DNA of 36,270 nt from an uncultured Lachnospiraceae bacterium (GTDB lineage: Bacteria > Bacillota > Clostridia > Lachnospirales > Lachnospiraceae), in NCBI GenBank assembly GCA_947588995.1, contig CANPZI010000029.1, positions 1-36,270 on the forward strand. Reading direction: 5' to 3'. The position numbers were made by a program, and so were the translations under genes. The first letter of the stretch is position 1, and each line of letters starts with the position of its first letter. Under the pieces are notes generated by a model. It made no database searches and was not told the DNA's origin. It saw only the letters and a program-made list of their open reading frames with translations. Of the stretch, positions 11,848 to 19,606 are shown one piece after another.

Positions 11848-13056
11848 TTACTTAATTCCATAGTACACCGCAATCTTCGTCACGGCCTCGATCACACTCT
11901 CCACATCCTCATCCGTCATGGCATAGTAGAGCGGCAGCGACAGAATCTCCTCATACAGCTTCTCCGCGTTCGGACACAGCCCTCTGTGATAACCCATCTT
12001 TTCGTAATACGGAAAATAGTAAGTTGGGATATAGTGCACATTGCAGCATACATTTTCCGCCGCAAGAGCGTCAAAAAACTGTCTGCGGCCAATCGTGAGT
12101 TTCTCCGGCACAATGCGCAGGATATAAAGATGTCTGGTCGTGTCGGATTCCGGGATCTCCCGCTGCACATACAGCTGCGGAAGCCTGCCAAAAGCCTCGT
12201 TGTATCTTGCCACGATCTCTTTCCTTCTCCTGCTGAACATGGGAAGCTTGTCCAGCTGGCTGATGATGAGCGCCGCCTGAATATCCGTCATGCGATAGTT
12301 AAAACCGAGATCGATCTGTTCATAGTACCACGGCCCGTCCGGCTCATGCTCCATCAGGCCGGCGTCTCTCGTGATACCGTGCGAGCGGTAGAGCAGCAGT
12401 TTTTTGTACAGACTCTCCTCATTGGTCAGAACCGCGCCGCCCTCGCCGCCCGTGACGGTCTTGACCGGATGGAAACTGAACGTGGTCATATCCGAGAGCG
12501 ACCCATTGTATCTGCCCTTGTATTTCGTGCCGATCACATGCGCGCCGTCCTCGATCAATGTCAGGCCGTGCTTCCTGCAGATCTCGCGCAGCGGATCAAT
12601 CGCCACGGACTGCCCTGTGTAGTCCACCGCGACCACTGCCCTGGTGCGGTCCGTGACCGCCTCCTCCACCATGTGCGGATCAATGTTGTATGTCTCCGGA
12701 TCAATATCCGCAAAGACCGGCCTCGCGCCACAGTACAATGCGCAGTTTGCGGAAGCCGCAAAGGTGACAGGCGTGGTGATCACCTCATCCCCCTCGCCCA
12801 CGCCTGCCGCCAGGCAGGCGATGTGCAGCGCCGCCGTGCCGCTGCTGCATGCGACCGCGTACTTTGCTCCCGTCAGGCTGCACAGCTTATCCTCCAGCTC
12901 TTTGATCTTGGGCCCGCAGGTCAGGTCATGGTGACGCAGCACCTCTGTGACTGCCGCTACGTCCGCTTCGTCGATATACTGATGTCCGTAATAGATTTTC
13001 GTCTCTCTCGCGGGTCTTCCGCCCTCGATGGCGGGTTTCTCCATCGCTCTTCCCAT
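11848..13056 (-). CDS. pseC: UDP-4-amino-4,6-dideoxy-N-acetyl-beta-L-altrosamine transaminase
   Basis: A DegT/DnrJ/EryC1-family PLP aminotransferase that aminates the 4-keto product of PseB, using glutamate. SSGTAALHIA (71-80) binds the cofactor phosphate, IEDGAHVIG (168-176) holds the Asp pairing with the pyridine nitrogen, and Lys199 in FSFHPVKTVTGGEGG is the Schiff-base lysine. FNYRMTDIQAAL is also characteristic. Length 402 aa is typical. ATG 13056 is preceded by AGAGGA at 8 nt; ATG 13044 is an alternative. It follows pseB after an 88-nt spacer that holds hairpins and a start-stop element, and it precedes the PTPS-related membrane protein. Confidence 0.92.
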   Translation of the reverse strand: MGRAMEKPAIEGGRPARETKIYYGHQYIDEADVAAVTEVLRHHDLTCGPKIKELEDKLCSLTGAKYAVACSSGTAALHIACLAAGVGEGDEVITTPVTFAASANCALYCGARPVFADIDPETYNIDPHMVEEAVTDRTRAVVAVDYTGQSVAIDPLREICRKHGLTLIEDGAHVIGTKYKGRYNGSLSDMTTFSFHPVKTVTGGEGGAVLTNEESLYKKLLLYRSHGITRDAGLMEHEPDGPWYYEQIDLGFNYRMTDIQAALIISQLDKLPMFSRRRKEIVARYNEAFGRLPQLYVQREIPESDTTRHLYILRIVPEKLTIGRRQFFDALAAENVCCNVHYIPTYYFPYYEKMGYHRGLCPNAEKLYEEILSLPLYYAMTDEDVESVIEAVTKIAVYYGIK

Positions 13057-13081
13057 CGCCCTGTTCCTCTCGTTCCTCTTG

Positions 13082-13126
13082 TCTATTGACAGAGGACATG
13101 CATTCCTACATGTCCCCGCCTCCTTT
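13082..13126 (-). other. intercistronic hairpins with a Shine-Dalgarno plus start-stop (ATG-TAG)
   Basis: Between pseB and pseC the minus strand reads AAAGGAGG (13119-13126), a 7-nt spacer, ATG (13109-13111) and at once TAG (13106-13108). The ATG lies in the arm of a 7-bp hairpin (GGACATG 13109-13115 with CATGTCC 13094-13100). Just downstream CCTCTGTC and GACAAGAGG can form a second hairpin with one bulged base before the pseC ribosome site. A six-codon frame (ATG CAT ... TAG) also overlaps here. Function is unknown; it could be chance or could tune pseC translation. Confidence 0.4.
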
Positions 13127-13144
13127 GCCGCTATTTCCCTGCCG

Positions 13145-14140
13145 TTACTTTTCCAGATCCACGCCCTTTAACAGTTCCCTGATGTCCTCCACCGACAGCC
13201 ACTCCCTGTTCGTGCCGGAACTGTAGGAGAAGCCCTCCTCCACTTTCCTGCCGCTCAAATCGGGCTGCTGCCTGTCGTTCCATGTCATCTGCGGATAGAC
13301 AATAAAATGCTTGTCGTACTCATACGTCGTGTGCGAATCCTCGGTCGTCACCATGATCTCGTGCAGTTTTTCGCCCGGACGGATTCCCGTCTCCCTGATT
13401 CTGCAGCCCGGCAGCATCGCCTCCGCCAGATCAGTGATCTTAAAAGACGGTATCTTGCTGATAAAGGTTTCGCCGCCTTTCGCCTCCGCCAGCGCCTTGA
13501 TTACCAGCTCCACGCCCTGCGTAAGACTGATCCAGAAACGCGTCATTCTGACATCCGTGACCGGCAGCTCCGACGCGCCCTCCTTAATCAGTCTGTGGAA
13601 GAGCGGAATCACGGATCCCCGGCTGCCCGCCACATTGCCATAGCGCACGATCGAAAAATTGATATCCTTTGCCCCCGCGTATGCGTTAGCCGCGATAAAG
13701 AGCTTGTCCGACACCAGTTTGGTGCCGCCGTACAGATTGACGGGGTTGACCGCCTTGTCTGTTGACAGCGCCACAACCCTGCGCACCCCGCAGTCCAGCG
13801 CGGCGTCGATCACGTTCATCGCACCGTGGATATTCGTCTTGATCGCCTCGTTCGGATTGTACTCGCAGGCCGGAACCTGCTTGAGCGCCGCCGCATGGAT
13901 GATATAGTCCACGCCCTCACACGCCCGTTTCAGCCGGTCAAGATCGCGCACATCACCGATAAAGAAACGGAGCCTGTCCTCATACTCCCTGAATTCATCC
14001 GCCATAAGCCACTGCTTGAACTCGTCTCTCGAATAGATAATAATCTTCCTCGGCTGATAATGCGTCAGCACGTATCTCGTAAAGCATTTGCCAAATGAAC
14101 CGGTACCGCCGGTAACTAAGATCGTTTTATCATTTAACAT
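13145..14140 (-). CDS. pseB: UDP-N-acetylglucosamine 4,6-dehydratase (inverting)
   Basis: First enzyme of pseudaminic acid synthesis: a short-chain dehydrogenase/reductase that converts UDP-GlcNAc to the 4-keto-6-deoxy-L-arabino sugar. GGTGSFG (11-17) binds NADP. IYSRDEFKQ and IGDVRDLDR follow, then HAAALKQVPACEYNPNEAIK, the best PseB marker. Catalytic Asp128, Lys129, Tyr137 and Lys141 lie in STDKAVNPVNLYGGTK with the FlaA1/PseB spacing. 331 aa is normal. The start ATG 14140 has GGAG 6 nt upstream. It is the first gene of its operon, behind a 274-nt noncoding block with three possible -10 sites and several palindromes. The pse pathway is thus split between this operon and the one at 2358-6428. 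Confidence 0.95.
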   Translation of the reverse strand: MLNDKTILVTGGTGSFGKCFTRYVLTHYQPRKIIIYSRDEFKQWLMADEFREYEDRLRFFIGDVRDLDRLKRACEGVDYIIHAAALKQVPACEYNPNEAIKTNIHGAMNVIDAALDCGVRRVVALSTDKAVNPVNLYGGTKLVSDKLFIAANAYAGAKDINFSIVRYGNVAGSRGSVIPLFHRLIKEGASELPVTDVRMTRFWISLTQGVELVIKALAEAKGGETFISKIPSFKITDLAEAMLPGCRIRETGIRPGEKLHEIMVTTEDSHTTYEYDKHFIVYPQMTWNDRQQPDLSGRKVEEGFSYSSGTNREWLSVEDIRELLKGVDLEK

Positions 14141-14174
14141 TGGAATCTCCTTCTGCTCTCTGTTCGTGAATTAC

Positions 14175-14183
14175 AGTATACCA
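14175..14183 (-). promoter_or_regulatory. possible third -10 before pseB
   Basis: Minus-strand TGG followed by TATACT (14175-14180), an extended -10 about 35 nt before the pseB start, inside one arm of the 14179-14240 inverted repeat. No good -35 at 17 nt. Confidence 0.35.
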
Positions 14184-14240
14184 TATCAGCAGGAAATCAA
14201 GCGCGAGCAAAGCGAGCATTTGATTTCACCTGATATGGTA
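14179..14240. repeat. imperfect inverted repeat upstream of pseB
   Basis: Arms 14179-14200 and 14220-14240 pair over 19 bp (TACCATATCAG plus GAAATCAA against their complements) with a 3/2 internal loop. The centre (14201-14219) holds GCGAGC twice. There is no U-tract, so it is not a normal terminator. Each outer end carries ATGGTA, the extended -10 core used by promoters in this window. Confidence 0.7.
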
Positions 14241-14244
14241 ATGA

Positions 14245-14293
14245 CAGAATCTTTAAGTGCGCAGCACGGCGGCTGCGCAGCAGACGGATTCTG
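14245..14293. repeat. nested palindrome upstream of pseB
   Basis: An inner perfect 8-bp stem (TGCGCAGC 14258-14265 with GCTGCGCA 14272-14279, loop ACGGCG) lies inside an outer 7-bp pair (CAGAATC 14245-14251 with GATTCTG 14287-14293). No run of T follows on either strand. Probably an RNA structure in the pseB leader, or a degenerate palindromic mobile repeat. Confidence 0.65.
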
Positions 14294-14299
14294 GGGTTT

Positions 14300-14308
14300 A
14301 TTATACCA
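14300..14308 (-). promoter_or_regulatory. possible second -10 before pseB
   Basis: Minus-strand TGG plus TATAAT (14300-14305), a perfect extended -10 at the downstream edge of leader copy 1. The -35 region at 17 nt (CATCGA) is poor. In leader copy 2 the corresponding bases are not a -10, so this site is not a conserved part of the element. Confidence 0.4.
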
Positions 14309-14391
14309 TCTCGACTACCGTCTCGATGGAGATACTCGTCAAATGCCGATTGCCGCAAGCGCCATCGGCACTTTCCTCGTTATTATACCAT
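14306..14391 (-). repeat. promoter/hairpin leader element, copy 1
   Basis: 86 bp matching 26660-26745 at 82 positions, with 60 consecutive identical bases (14325-14384). On the minus strand it starts with an extended -10. Within a few bases of the expected transcript 5' end it forms a 10-bp hairpin (AAGUGCCGAU 14364-14373 with AUCGGCAUUU 14341-14350, 13-nt loop). A conserved tail with UAUCUCCAUC and two near-repeats of TCGAGA-like sequence follows. AUCUCC in the tail is complementary to GGAGAU at the pseB ribosome site. It lies about 165 nt before the pseB start. Confidence 0.85.
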
Positions 14392-14409
14392 AATCTCAAA
14401 AGCTGTGAA
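14382..14409 (-). promoter_or_regulatory. promoter P1 of the pseB operon
   Basis: Minus-strand TTCACA (14404-14409), a 16-nt spacer and TATAAT (14382-14387) preceded by TGG. It is close to consensus and lies just before the end of the upstream assembly operon, with no terminator visible between them, so it may act as an internal promoter. Confidence 0.7.
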
Positions 14410-14414
14410 AGTAA

Positions 14415-16067
14415 TTATTTGACAAATCTGTCCCTCAGCACCCATACATCGCAATATTTTTCCTGAAAGACAAGGTCCCTGGAGATCAGCGCAGGATTCG
14501 CGGCGCAGATCCTGTCGAGCTGCTCCCCGGCGTCCGCCCCGCGCGCCAGATATACCAACACGGTATCCGCGCCCTGTATCTCACTGTCCGCGATCGGCCT
14601 CGTACCCTCCGCCGCCGCGAAATACACTTTCGGATAGCGCAGCAGCTCATCCGTCACGTCCCAGACACACCACTCTTCCCCCGGCCGGTACAGCCAGACG
14701 ACCGGGATCCCCTGTGCGCCGATCTCGGCGGCAAGCTCTGTCTGCTCCCGATCCTCAGGATAGAGGAAAGTCATCCCGTCACGCCAATAGGCAGAGAGGA
14801 CTGCCACGAGGCAGATAAGCATAACTATGCCCTGAAGAGCTTTCGCACAGCGCGGCGGCACCCCTTTAGCCGCAGCGGCAGAAAGCGCCATCCGCCGCAG
14901 TCCGTCGAGCGCCGCCAGAACCAGAATCACGGCGATCCCGTAGATCGGCAGCTGATAGCGGTTAGATGTATCTCCCAGGAGCAGCGCCGTCTTGGACACC
15001 GTCAGGAAATATCCCGCCGCCGCAAAGGCAAGCATCCAAAATTCCGCTCCGTACACCGGCCCTCTCTTCTCCTCTTCGGAGCCGCCCTGCGCGGGAGCGG
15101 CCGCCGGGACTTTTTTCCCCCGCAGAGACAGAATGGCAAAAAGCACAACGAGGATTCCGAAAAGCCACAGCAGATGCCCGAACACATAGCGGTTCAGCAG
15201 ATCGGCAAAAAAGGCGGCCCGTTCCACGGTATTGCCAAGAGCCAAAAAGTTCCCCACCGCCTGCGTACCCCTCTGGCCGCGAAACATCTGCCCCAGACAG
15301 GCAGGATAGACCAGCCATGCCAGCAAGAGCCCGATCCCCTGACTGACGCCGTACCGCACACAGTTCCCCGGTCCTCTGCCCCGTCGCAGGAGGCACAGGC
15401 AGAAAGCCGCTCCGATGAAGAACAGGAAAATAACATAGTAATACTGCGTAAGAAATCCGAGACAGGTCACGGCAGCCATCACCGCAAGAGCGGCAGGCGA
15501 CAGCTTTTTACCGCCGCGGACCGCCCGCACATGCAGGATCGCGCACAGCAGCACGAACATGGTCAGCATCTCATACATTCTGATAAAGACCACGCCGCTC
15601 ATGACAGCCGGACCGATTCCCCAGAACAGCACGGCATAGAGAGCAAAATGCCCTCTCTGCCCGGAAATCTCATACGCCAGACAGGCAAGCAGGAGAATGT
15701 TAATCCCGTGAAACAACAGATTCACACCCAGACCGATCCACTTGGAAAACACATCCGGCGCAAGCGACGCCGCCGTATGGAATACCCAGTAATAGAGCGG
15801 CGGATGTACATCCCACGACTGCACCAGCTTCACCAGACCGTACTGAAACCGCTGGCCGGGAAGCACCACAAACTCGTTCCGGTAGGCATCCCTGTCCATC
15901 CAGCTGCCATCCTCCACATAAAACCCGTTCGTGCGGGCCGTGGAGTAGTAAGTATAGTATTCATCCTCGTGGAATCCCTGCTTCTGCGTACAGAAATAAA
16001 AGGCGGCTGTCATCTGTGCCACCCAGAGCAGGGCAAGCAGTATCATGAAATTTTTTTCTCTTCCCAC
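14415..16067 (-). CDS. GT-C membrane glycosyltransferase (family 39-like)
   Basis: About 550 residues with an N-terminal membrane segment, an early outside loop with the acidic motif QGFHEDEYYTYYS, and some ten further membrane segments. The Asp/Glu pair in the first outer loop is the hallmark of GT-C enzymes using polyprenyl-phosphate sugars (ArnT/PMT-like). WDVHPPLYYWVFH also fits family 39. A soluble C-terminal domain ends the protein. It probably modifies the lipid-linked repeat or polymer outside the membrane, using the donor made by the DPM1-like enzyme at 25672-26601 (inference). The start is uncertain: GTG 16067 keeps the basic residues before the first helix; ATG 16046 (GGGAAGAG upstream) and ATG 16091 are alternatives. 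It is the last gene of the assembly operon. Confidence 0.78.
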   Translation of the reverse strand: MGREKNFMILLALLWVAQMTAAFYFCTQKQGFHEDEYYTYYSTARTNGFYVEDGSWMDRDAYRNEFVVLPGQRFQYGLVKLVQSWDVHPPLYYWVFHTAASLAPDVFSKWIGLGVNLLFHGINILLLACLAYEISGQRGHFALYAVLFWGIGPAVMSGVVFIRMYEMLTMFVLLCAILHVRAVRGGKKLSPAALAVMAAVTCLGFLTQYYYVIFLFFIGAAFCLCLLRRGRGPGNCVRYGVSQGIGLLLAWLVYPACLGQMFRGQRGTQAVGNFLALGNTVERAAFFADLLNRYVFGHLLWLFGILVVLFAILSLRGKKVPAAAPAQGGSEEEKRGPVYGAEFWMLAFAAAGYFLTVSKTALLLGDTSNRYQLPIYGIAVILVLAALDGLRRMALSAAAAKGVPPRCAKALQGIVMLICLVAVLSAYWRDGMTFLYPEDREQTELAAEIGAQGIPVVWLYRPGEEWCVWDVTDELLRYPKVYFAAAEGTRPIADSEIQGADTVLVYLARGADAGEQLDRICAANPALISRDLVFQEKYCDVWVLRDRFVK

Positions 16068-16080
16068 TGTTTCATCTCTT

Positions 16081-17091
16081 CTAACCGGCATCCGGCTTCG
16101 CGGTATCAGCCGCGCGCCGCGCCATCTTTCGGGCATGCACTTTTCTGACCGTCCCGGGGGCAGCCGTCAACAGCAGCAGATAGATTTTGTTCCTGCCGGT
16201 CAGATAAGGATTCGTCACGATGTCCCGTATATGGCCGCGCAGGTACCTGACAACGCCGCGGCAGAACGGTTCTTTCATCTGCACAATCGGCACGTGCAGC
16301 AGATAATCCAGCCTCTGATACAGACCAAACCGCACCGCATATACATGCAGCCGCGGATACTCCCTGTCCACCAATGCCTGCACCTCATCCGCATTGTTCA
16401 CGATATCCACAAAGACGCGGGAGAAACTGTCCTGCGTCCGGCTTCTGGTCGTACTGCTCTGCCGGCAGACCACATGATAGCACTGTTCGGGCAGAATCAG
16501 GACGCCCTCCGTCTCCCGCAGCATCTGCACCAGCAGGCGAAAATCTTCGTTCAGCTCTCCCTCCGGAAACGCGTGAGTCTCGAACAGTTCCCGCCTCACC
16601 AGTTTTGTGCAGAACGAACAGTCCCCCTGATGCAGGAGCAGTTCTTTCAGAAATTCCTCCGACCCGCAGAAGCGTACACCGTCCGGCGGCACACAGACAT
16701 CGGGCAGCCGCGTGCCCGCCTCGTCCACCTCGTCCCTGGAAATCTGCGCGATCGGCACATGCCGCTCTTGCGCCGCCTCCATGAGGAGGGCATACATGTC
16801 CGGCTCAATATAGTCGTCGCTGTCCACAAATCCCAGATATTTCCCCTCCGCACAGCGGATTCCCAGATTGCGGGCCGAAGACGCGCCGCCGTTTGCTTTG
16901 TGATAGACGCGGATACGGCCGTCTTCCCCTGCCAGCCGGTCGCATAGTCTGCCCGTGCCGTCCGTGGAGCCGTCGTCTATCAGAAGAATCTCCAGATTGT
17001 CGTATGTCTGCGCGCGGATGGAGGCCACACATTTTTCCAGACAATCTATGGAATTGTACACCGGCACGATCACACTGATCTTCCCGTCCAT
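16081..17091 (-). CDS. glycosyltransferase family 2
   Basis: 336 aa, GT-A fold. MDGKISVIVPVYNS and IDDGSTDGT form the nucleotide-sugar site, GGASSARNLGIRCAEGKYLGF leads to the metal-binding VDSDDYIEPD, and the NEDFRL segment probably carries the base. The C-terminal half is predicted soluble with an amphipathic region near the end and a basic tail, suggesting peripheral membrane attachment. ATG 17091 is preceded by GGAGGAG. It is tenth in the assembly operon; the donor is not predictable. Confidence 0.87.
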   Translation of the reverse strand: MDGKISVIVPVYNSIDCLEKCVASIRAQTYDNLEILLIDDGSTDGTGRLCDRLAGEDGRIRVYHKANGGASSARNLGIRCAEGKYLGFVDSDDYIEPDMYALLMEAAQERHVPIAQISRDEVDEAGTRLPDVCVPPDGVRFCGSEEFLKELLLHQGDCSFCTKLVRRELFETHAFPEGELNEDFRLLVQMLRETEGVLILPEQCYHVVCRQSSTTRSRTQDSFSRVFVDIVNNADEVQALVDREYPRLHVYAVRFGLYQRLDYLLHVPIVQMKEPFCRGVVRYLRGHIRDIVTNPYLTGRNKIYLLLLTAAPGTVRKVHARKMARRAADTAKPDAG

Positions 17092-17114
17092 GTCTCCTCC
17101 GTATCAAACCGCCG

Positions 17115-18299
17115 CTACAGCCTGTGTTCCGTCATCGCCCGATACATGCCGCGGGGACTGACGATTGGCGCGACACTGAGCGGCCCCTCCTGCGCGGGGG
17201 AGATCTCCCCGCCCATCAATCCGGCGGCGAAGCGGATCAGCTCCCCTGCCGCCCGATCCGCATTCCACACATCCCGTATCGTCTCATAAGCCGCCCGCCC
17301 CATATGGCTGTACCGCTCCCAATGCGCAAACAATTCGAGCACCAGTTCTTCCATTCTGTCATACCGGCCGTCCGGATAGACCAATCCGTTCTCCCCGTGC
17401 CGGAGCAGATAGGGCGCGACTCCCACCTGCGCGTTGACCACCTCCACGCAGCCGCTGTTCATCCCCTCGTTGACCACGGCGCCCCAGCCCTCCAGATGAT
17501 TGCTCGTGAACAGATGGATATGGCACTTCTCCATTACGTCGCGCACTCTGTCGGGCGCCGTATAGCCGTAAAACCGAAACTGTTCTTTCAGGCCGAGGTC
17601 GTCCACCTCCTGCCGGATCGTCCGCTCCATCTCGCCGTCGCCCAGCATATGCACAAAAAAACGATATCCTGCCGCGCGCAGCGTCTTGGCCAGCCGTACC
17701 GCGTACTCCGGATGCTTGAGCGGAATAAAGCGTCCCGCCCACACGATGTGAAGCGCGCCGTCCTGCGGCTTCATCGCCTCAAACGCCGCATCATCGTACG
17801 TGCGCAGCGCCGGAAAATAGCCCCACTTAAACAGTTTGCCCGGATAGGCGCCTATGAGATGAAAATCCGATGCCGCGTACGCCCCCGCGCACAGCATACA
17901 GACATTCTGCTTTCGATATCTGACATGTTCCCGATATTTCGCAATCAGCCCTCTCGGCGAGATTGCTCTCCACTGCCCCTCCCTGTACAGGCGCTCACTA
18001 ACGCGCAGCACAGGCTTCCCCGCCGCAAGTCTCGCCTCCGCGAGTGCCTCCCGCTCCGTCCAGCCAAACATCACCACATCGCTCTCAGCGATTCTGCGCA
18101 GGCATTCCCTCTCCTCTTCATACAGGCACTTCACATAGGGCAGACTGCGCACATCCACACTCCAGCCCATATCGACCCTCTCCTGCTCCATCGGCATCGT
18201 CTGGACAAAGGTGAAATCCTCTCCCAGCGCCCGATACAGTGCGTCGCACAGCGGGATCTGGTGATGATTGATATAGTTGGACGCGAAAGTAAACGTCAT
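17115..18299 (-). CDS. glycosyltransferase family 4
   Basis: 394 aa, GT-B retaining glycosyltransferase. The N-terminal acceptor half begins MTFTFASNYINHHQIPLCDA. The C-terminal donor half carries VWAGRFIPLKHPEYAV and the E-x7-E-like segment EGWGAVVNEGMNSGC that contacts the nucleotide sugar. Start and preceding stop overlap as ATGA. The weak N-terminal match to classical GT4 enzymes means the acceptor is likely unusual. Donor unknown. Confidence 0.85.
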   Translation of the reverse strand: MTFTFASNYINHHQIPLCDALYRALGEDFTFVQTMPMEQERVDMGWSVDVRSLPYVKCLYEEERECLRRIAESDVVMFGWTEREALAEARLAAGKPVLRVSERLYREGQWRAISPRGLIAKYREHVRYRKQNVCMLCAGAYAASDFHLIGAYPGKLFKWGYFPALRTYDDAAFEAMKPQDGALHIVWAGRFIPLKHPEYAVRLAKTLRAAGYRFFVHMLGDGEMERTIRQEVDDLGLKEQFRFYGYTAPDRVRDVMEKCHIHLFTSNHLEGWGAVVNEGMNSGCVEVVNAQVGVAPYLLRHGENGLVYPDGRYDRMEELVLELFAHWERYSHMGRAAYETIRDVWNADRAAGELIRFAAGLMGGEISPAQEGPLSVAPIVSPRGMYRAMTEHRL

Positions 18300-19582
18300 G
18301 ACAGCATCTCCCGATAGATATGGATCAGACGGTAATAATTCTGGTCCGCATCATGATTCACCCGAGCATGTTTTCTGGCATTATCCGAGAACCGCTCCAC
18401 AATGGCTTCTTTCGTGAAAATCTCCACAATCCTGTCAGCCAGCGCCTCCACGTCCCCCGCCGGATACAGCATACCGTCTCCGCCGTCCGTCAGCAGATTG
18501 TGCACGCCGCCCACATCCGCCGCGACGCAGGGCGTGCCGAGCAGCATGGCCTCCCCAAGAGAATTCGGTGAATTTTCGAGCGCCGACGGCAGCACATAGA
18601 GATGGCAGTTCAGATACTGTTCTTTCATCTCCTCCGCGTTAAGCCTGCCGAGCATCGTCACATGGCTTTCCAGATCATTCTCCCGAATCAGCTTCCTGAG
18701 GTACTTGCCGTAGGCCGACAGTCTGAGCCTGTCCTGAAACGTGTCCGCTTCAATGATATTGTTTCCCGCCACATAGACATGCACGTCAGGGAAACGCTCC
18801 CGCACTTTCGGGAGGGCACGCAGCAGATAGTGGAACCCTTTCAACGGATAGTCTCCCTGACTCAGAAAGATCGTGTACGGCTCACAGGCCGCCCGCTTCC
18901 ACCTGTCATGATAGAACATGCTCCGCAGCGTCTCGTTGAGGTAATGATACTTCGCAGAGGGATTGATTTTCGCCGTCTGTTCACGGTCAAAATCCGTCCG
19001 GCCGGCGATATGTCCGGCCATGAGAATGGCGGATTTCTCGTGCTCCCCTCGCTTCTTAAACTTTTTCTGCTGCTGCTTCAAGCTGTCCTCTCTGATGCGG
19101 TCGCGCAGCGTCACCTGCCGCTGCACCTTGACGGGCAGATCCGCCATATACTCTTCCGCGATCACGCTGCACAGCCCCTGTATTCCCACCAGTGTCCGTT
19201 CCGGTTTCCCAAACGCCCTGATACAGGCGAGCGCATGAGGAAATTCCGTGCCGAACACATGCAGGATATCCGGCTGAAAATCAGCCAGAATCTCCTCAAA
19301 TCTATGCTCAATCGCCTCGTCATAGAGTTCCGGCGTATCGAGATTCTCCAAAAAGCCATAGCACTGACAGGCCATATTATCGCCAAACTGCATCGTCCGC
19401 TGCAGTGCGCCCAGATCCTCGCCCGTCGGGAAAGCAATCCCCAGTTCAATCCGATTGTGTCCCTGCTCCTGCGCCACACGATCCAGCAGTCCGCTCAGCC
19501 ATCCCTCCCTGTTGCTGTAAGTAACTCCAAGCTGTCTGGCGATCGCCGGAAGCATGATATTGCACACCCATAGTACCTTCAT
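18296..19582 (-). CDS. glycosyltransferase family 4
   Basis: 428 aa, GT-B fold. The N-terminal domain includes MKVLWVCNIMLP and DILHVFGTEFPHA. The C-terminal nucleotide-sugar domain has SQGDYPLKGFHYLL, HVYVAGNN and SALENSPNSLGEAMLLGTP with the E-x7-E pair. A very basic stretch around residues 170-185 (QQQKKFKKRGEHEK) may contact membrane lipid. A GGAGGAAAC ribosome site lies directly before ATG 19582. It overlaps the following GT4 by 4 nt, so the two are translationally coupled. Confidence 0.88.
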   Translation of the reverse strand: MKVLWVCNIMLPAIARQLGVTYSNREGWLSGLLDRVAQEQGHNRIELGIAFPTGEDLGALQRTMQFGDNMACQCYGFLENLDTPELYDEAIEHRFEEILADFQPDILHVFGTEFPHALACIRAFGKPERTLVGIQGLCSVIAEEYMADLPVKVQRQVTLRDRIREDSLKQQQKKFKKRGEHEKSAILMAGHIAGRTDFDREQTAKINPSAKYHYLNETLRSMFYHDRWKRAACEPYTIFLSQGDYPLKGFHYLLRALPKVRERFPDVHVYVAGNNIIEADTFQDRLRLSAYGKYLRKLIRENDLESHVTMLGRLNAEEMKEQYLNCHLYVLPSALENSPNSLGEAMLLGTPCVAADVGGVHNLLTDGGDGMLYPAGDVEALADRIVEIFTKEAIVERFSDNARKHARVNHDADQNYYRLIHIYREMLS

Positions 19583-19606
19583 AGTTTCCTCCGTCCTGCT
19601 CCTGAT

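Noticed and set aside
14177..14391. Insertion sequence or MITE with transposase
   Set aside because: Inverted repeats are present but no transposase, no target duplication is evident and the two long copies keep promoter position relative to genes. A palindromic mobile origin is possible but not shown.
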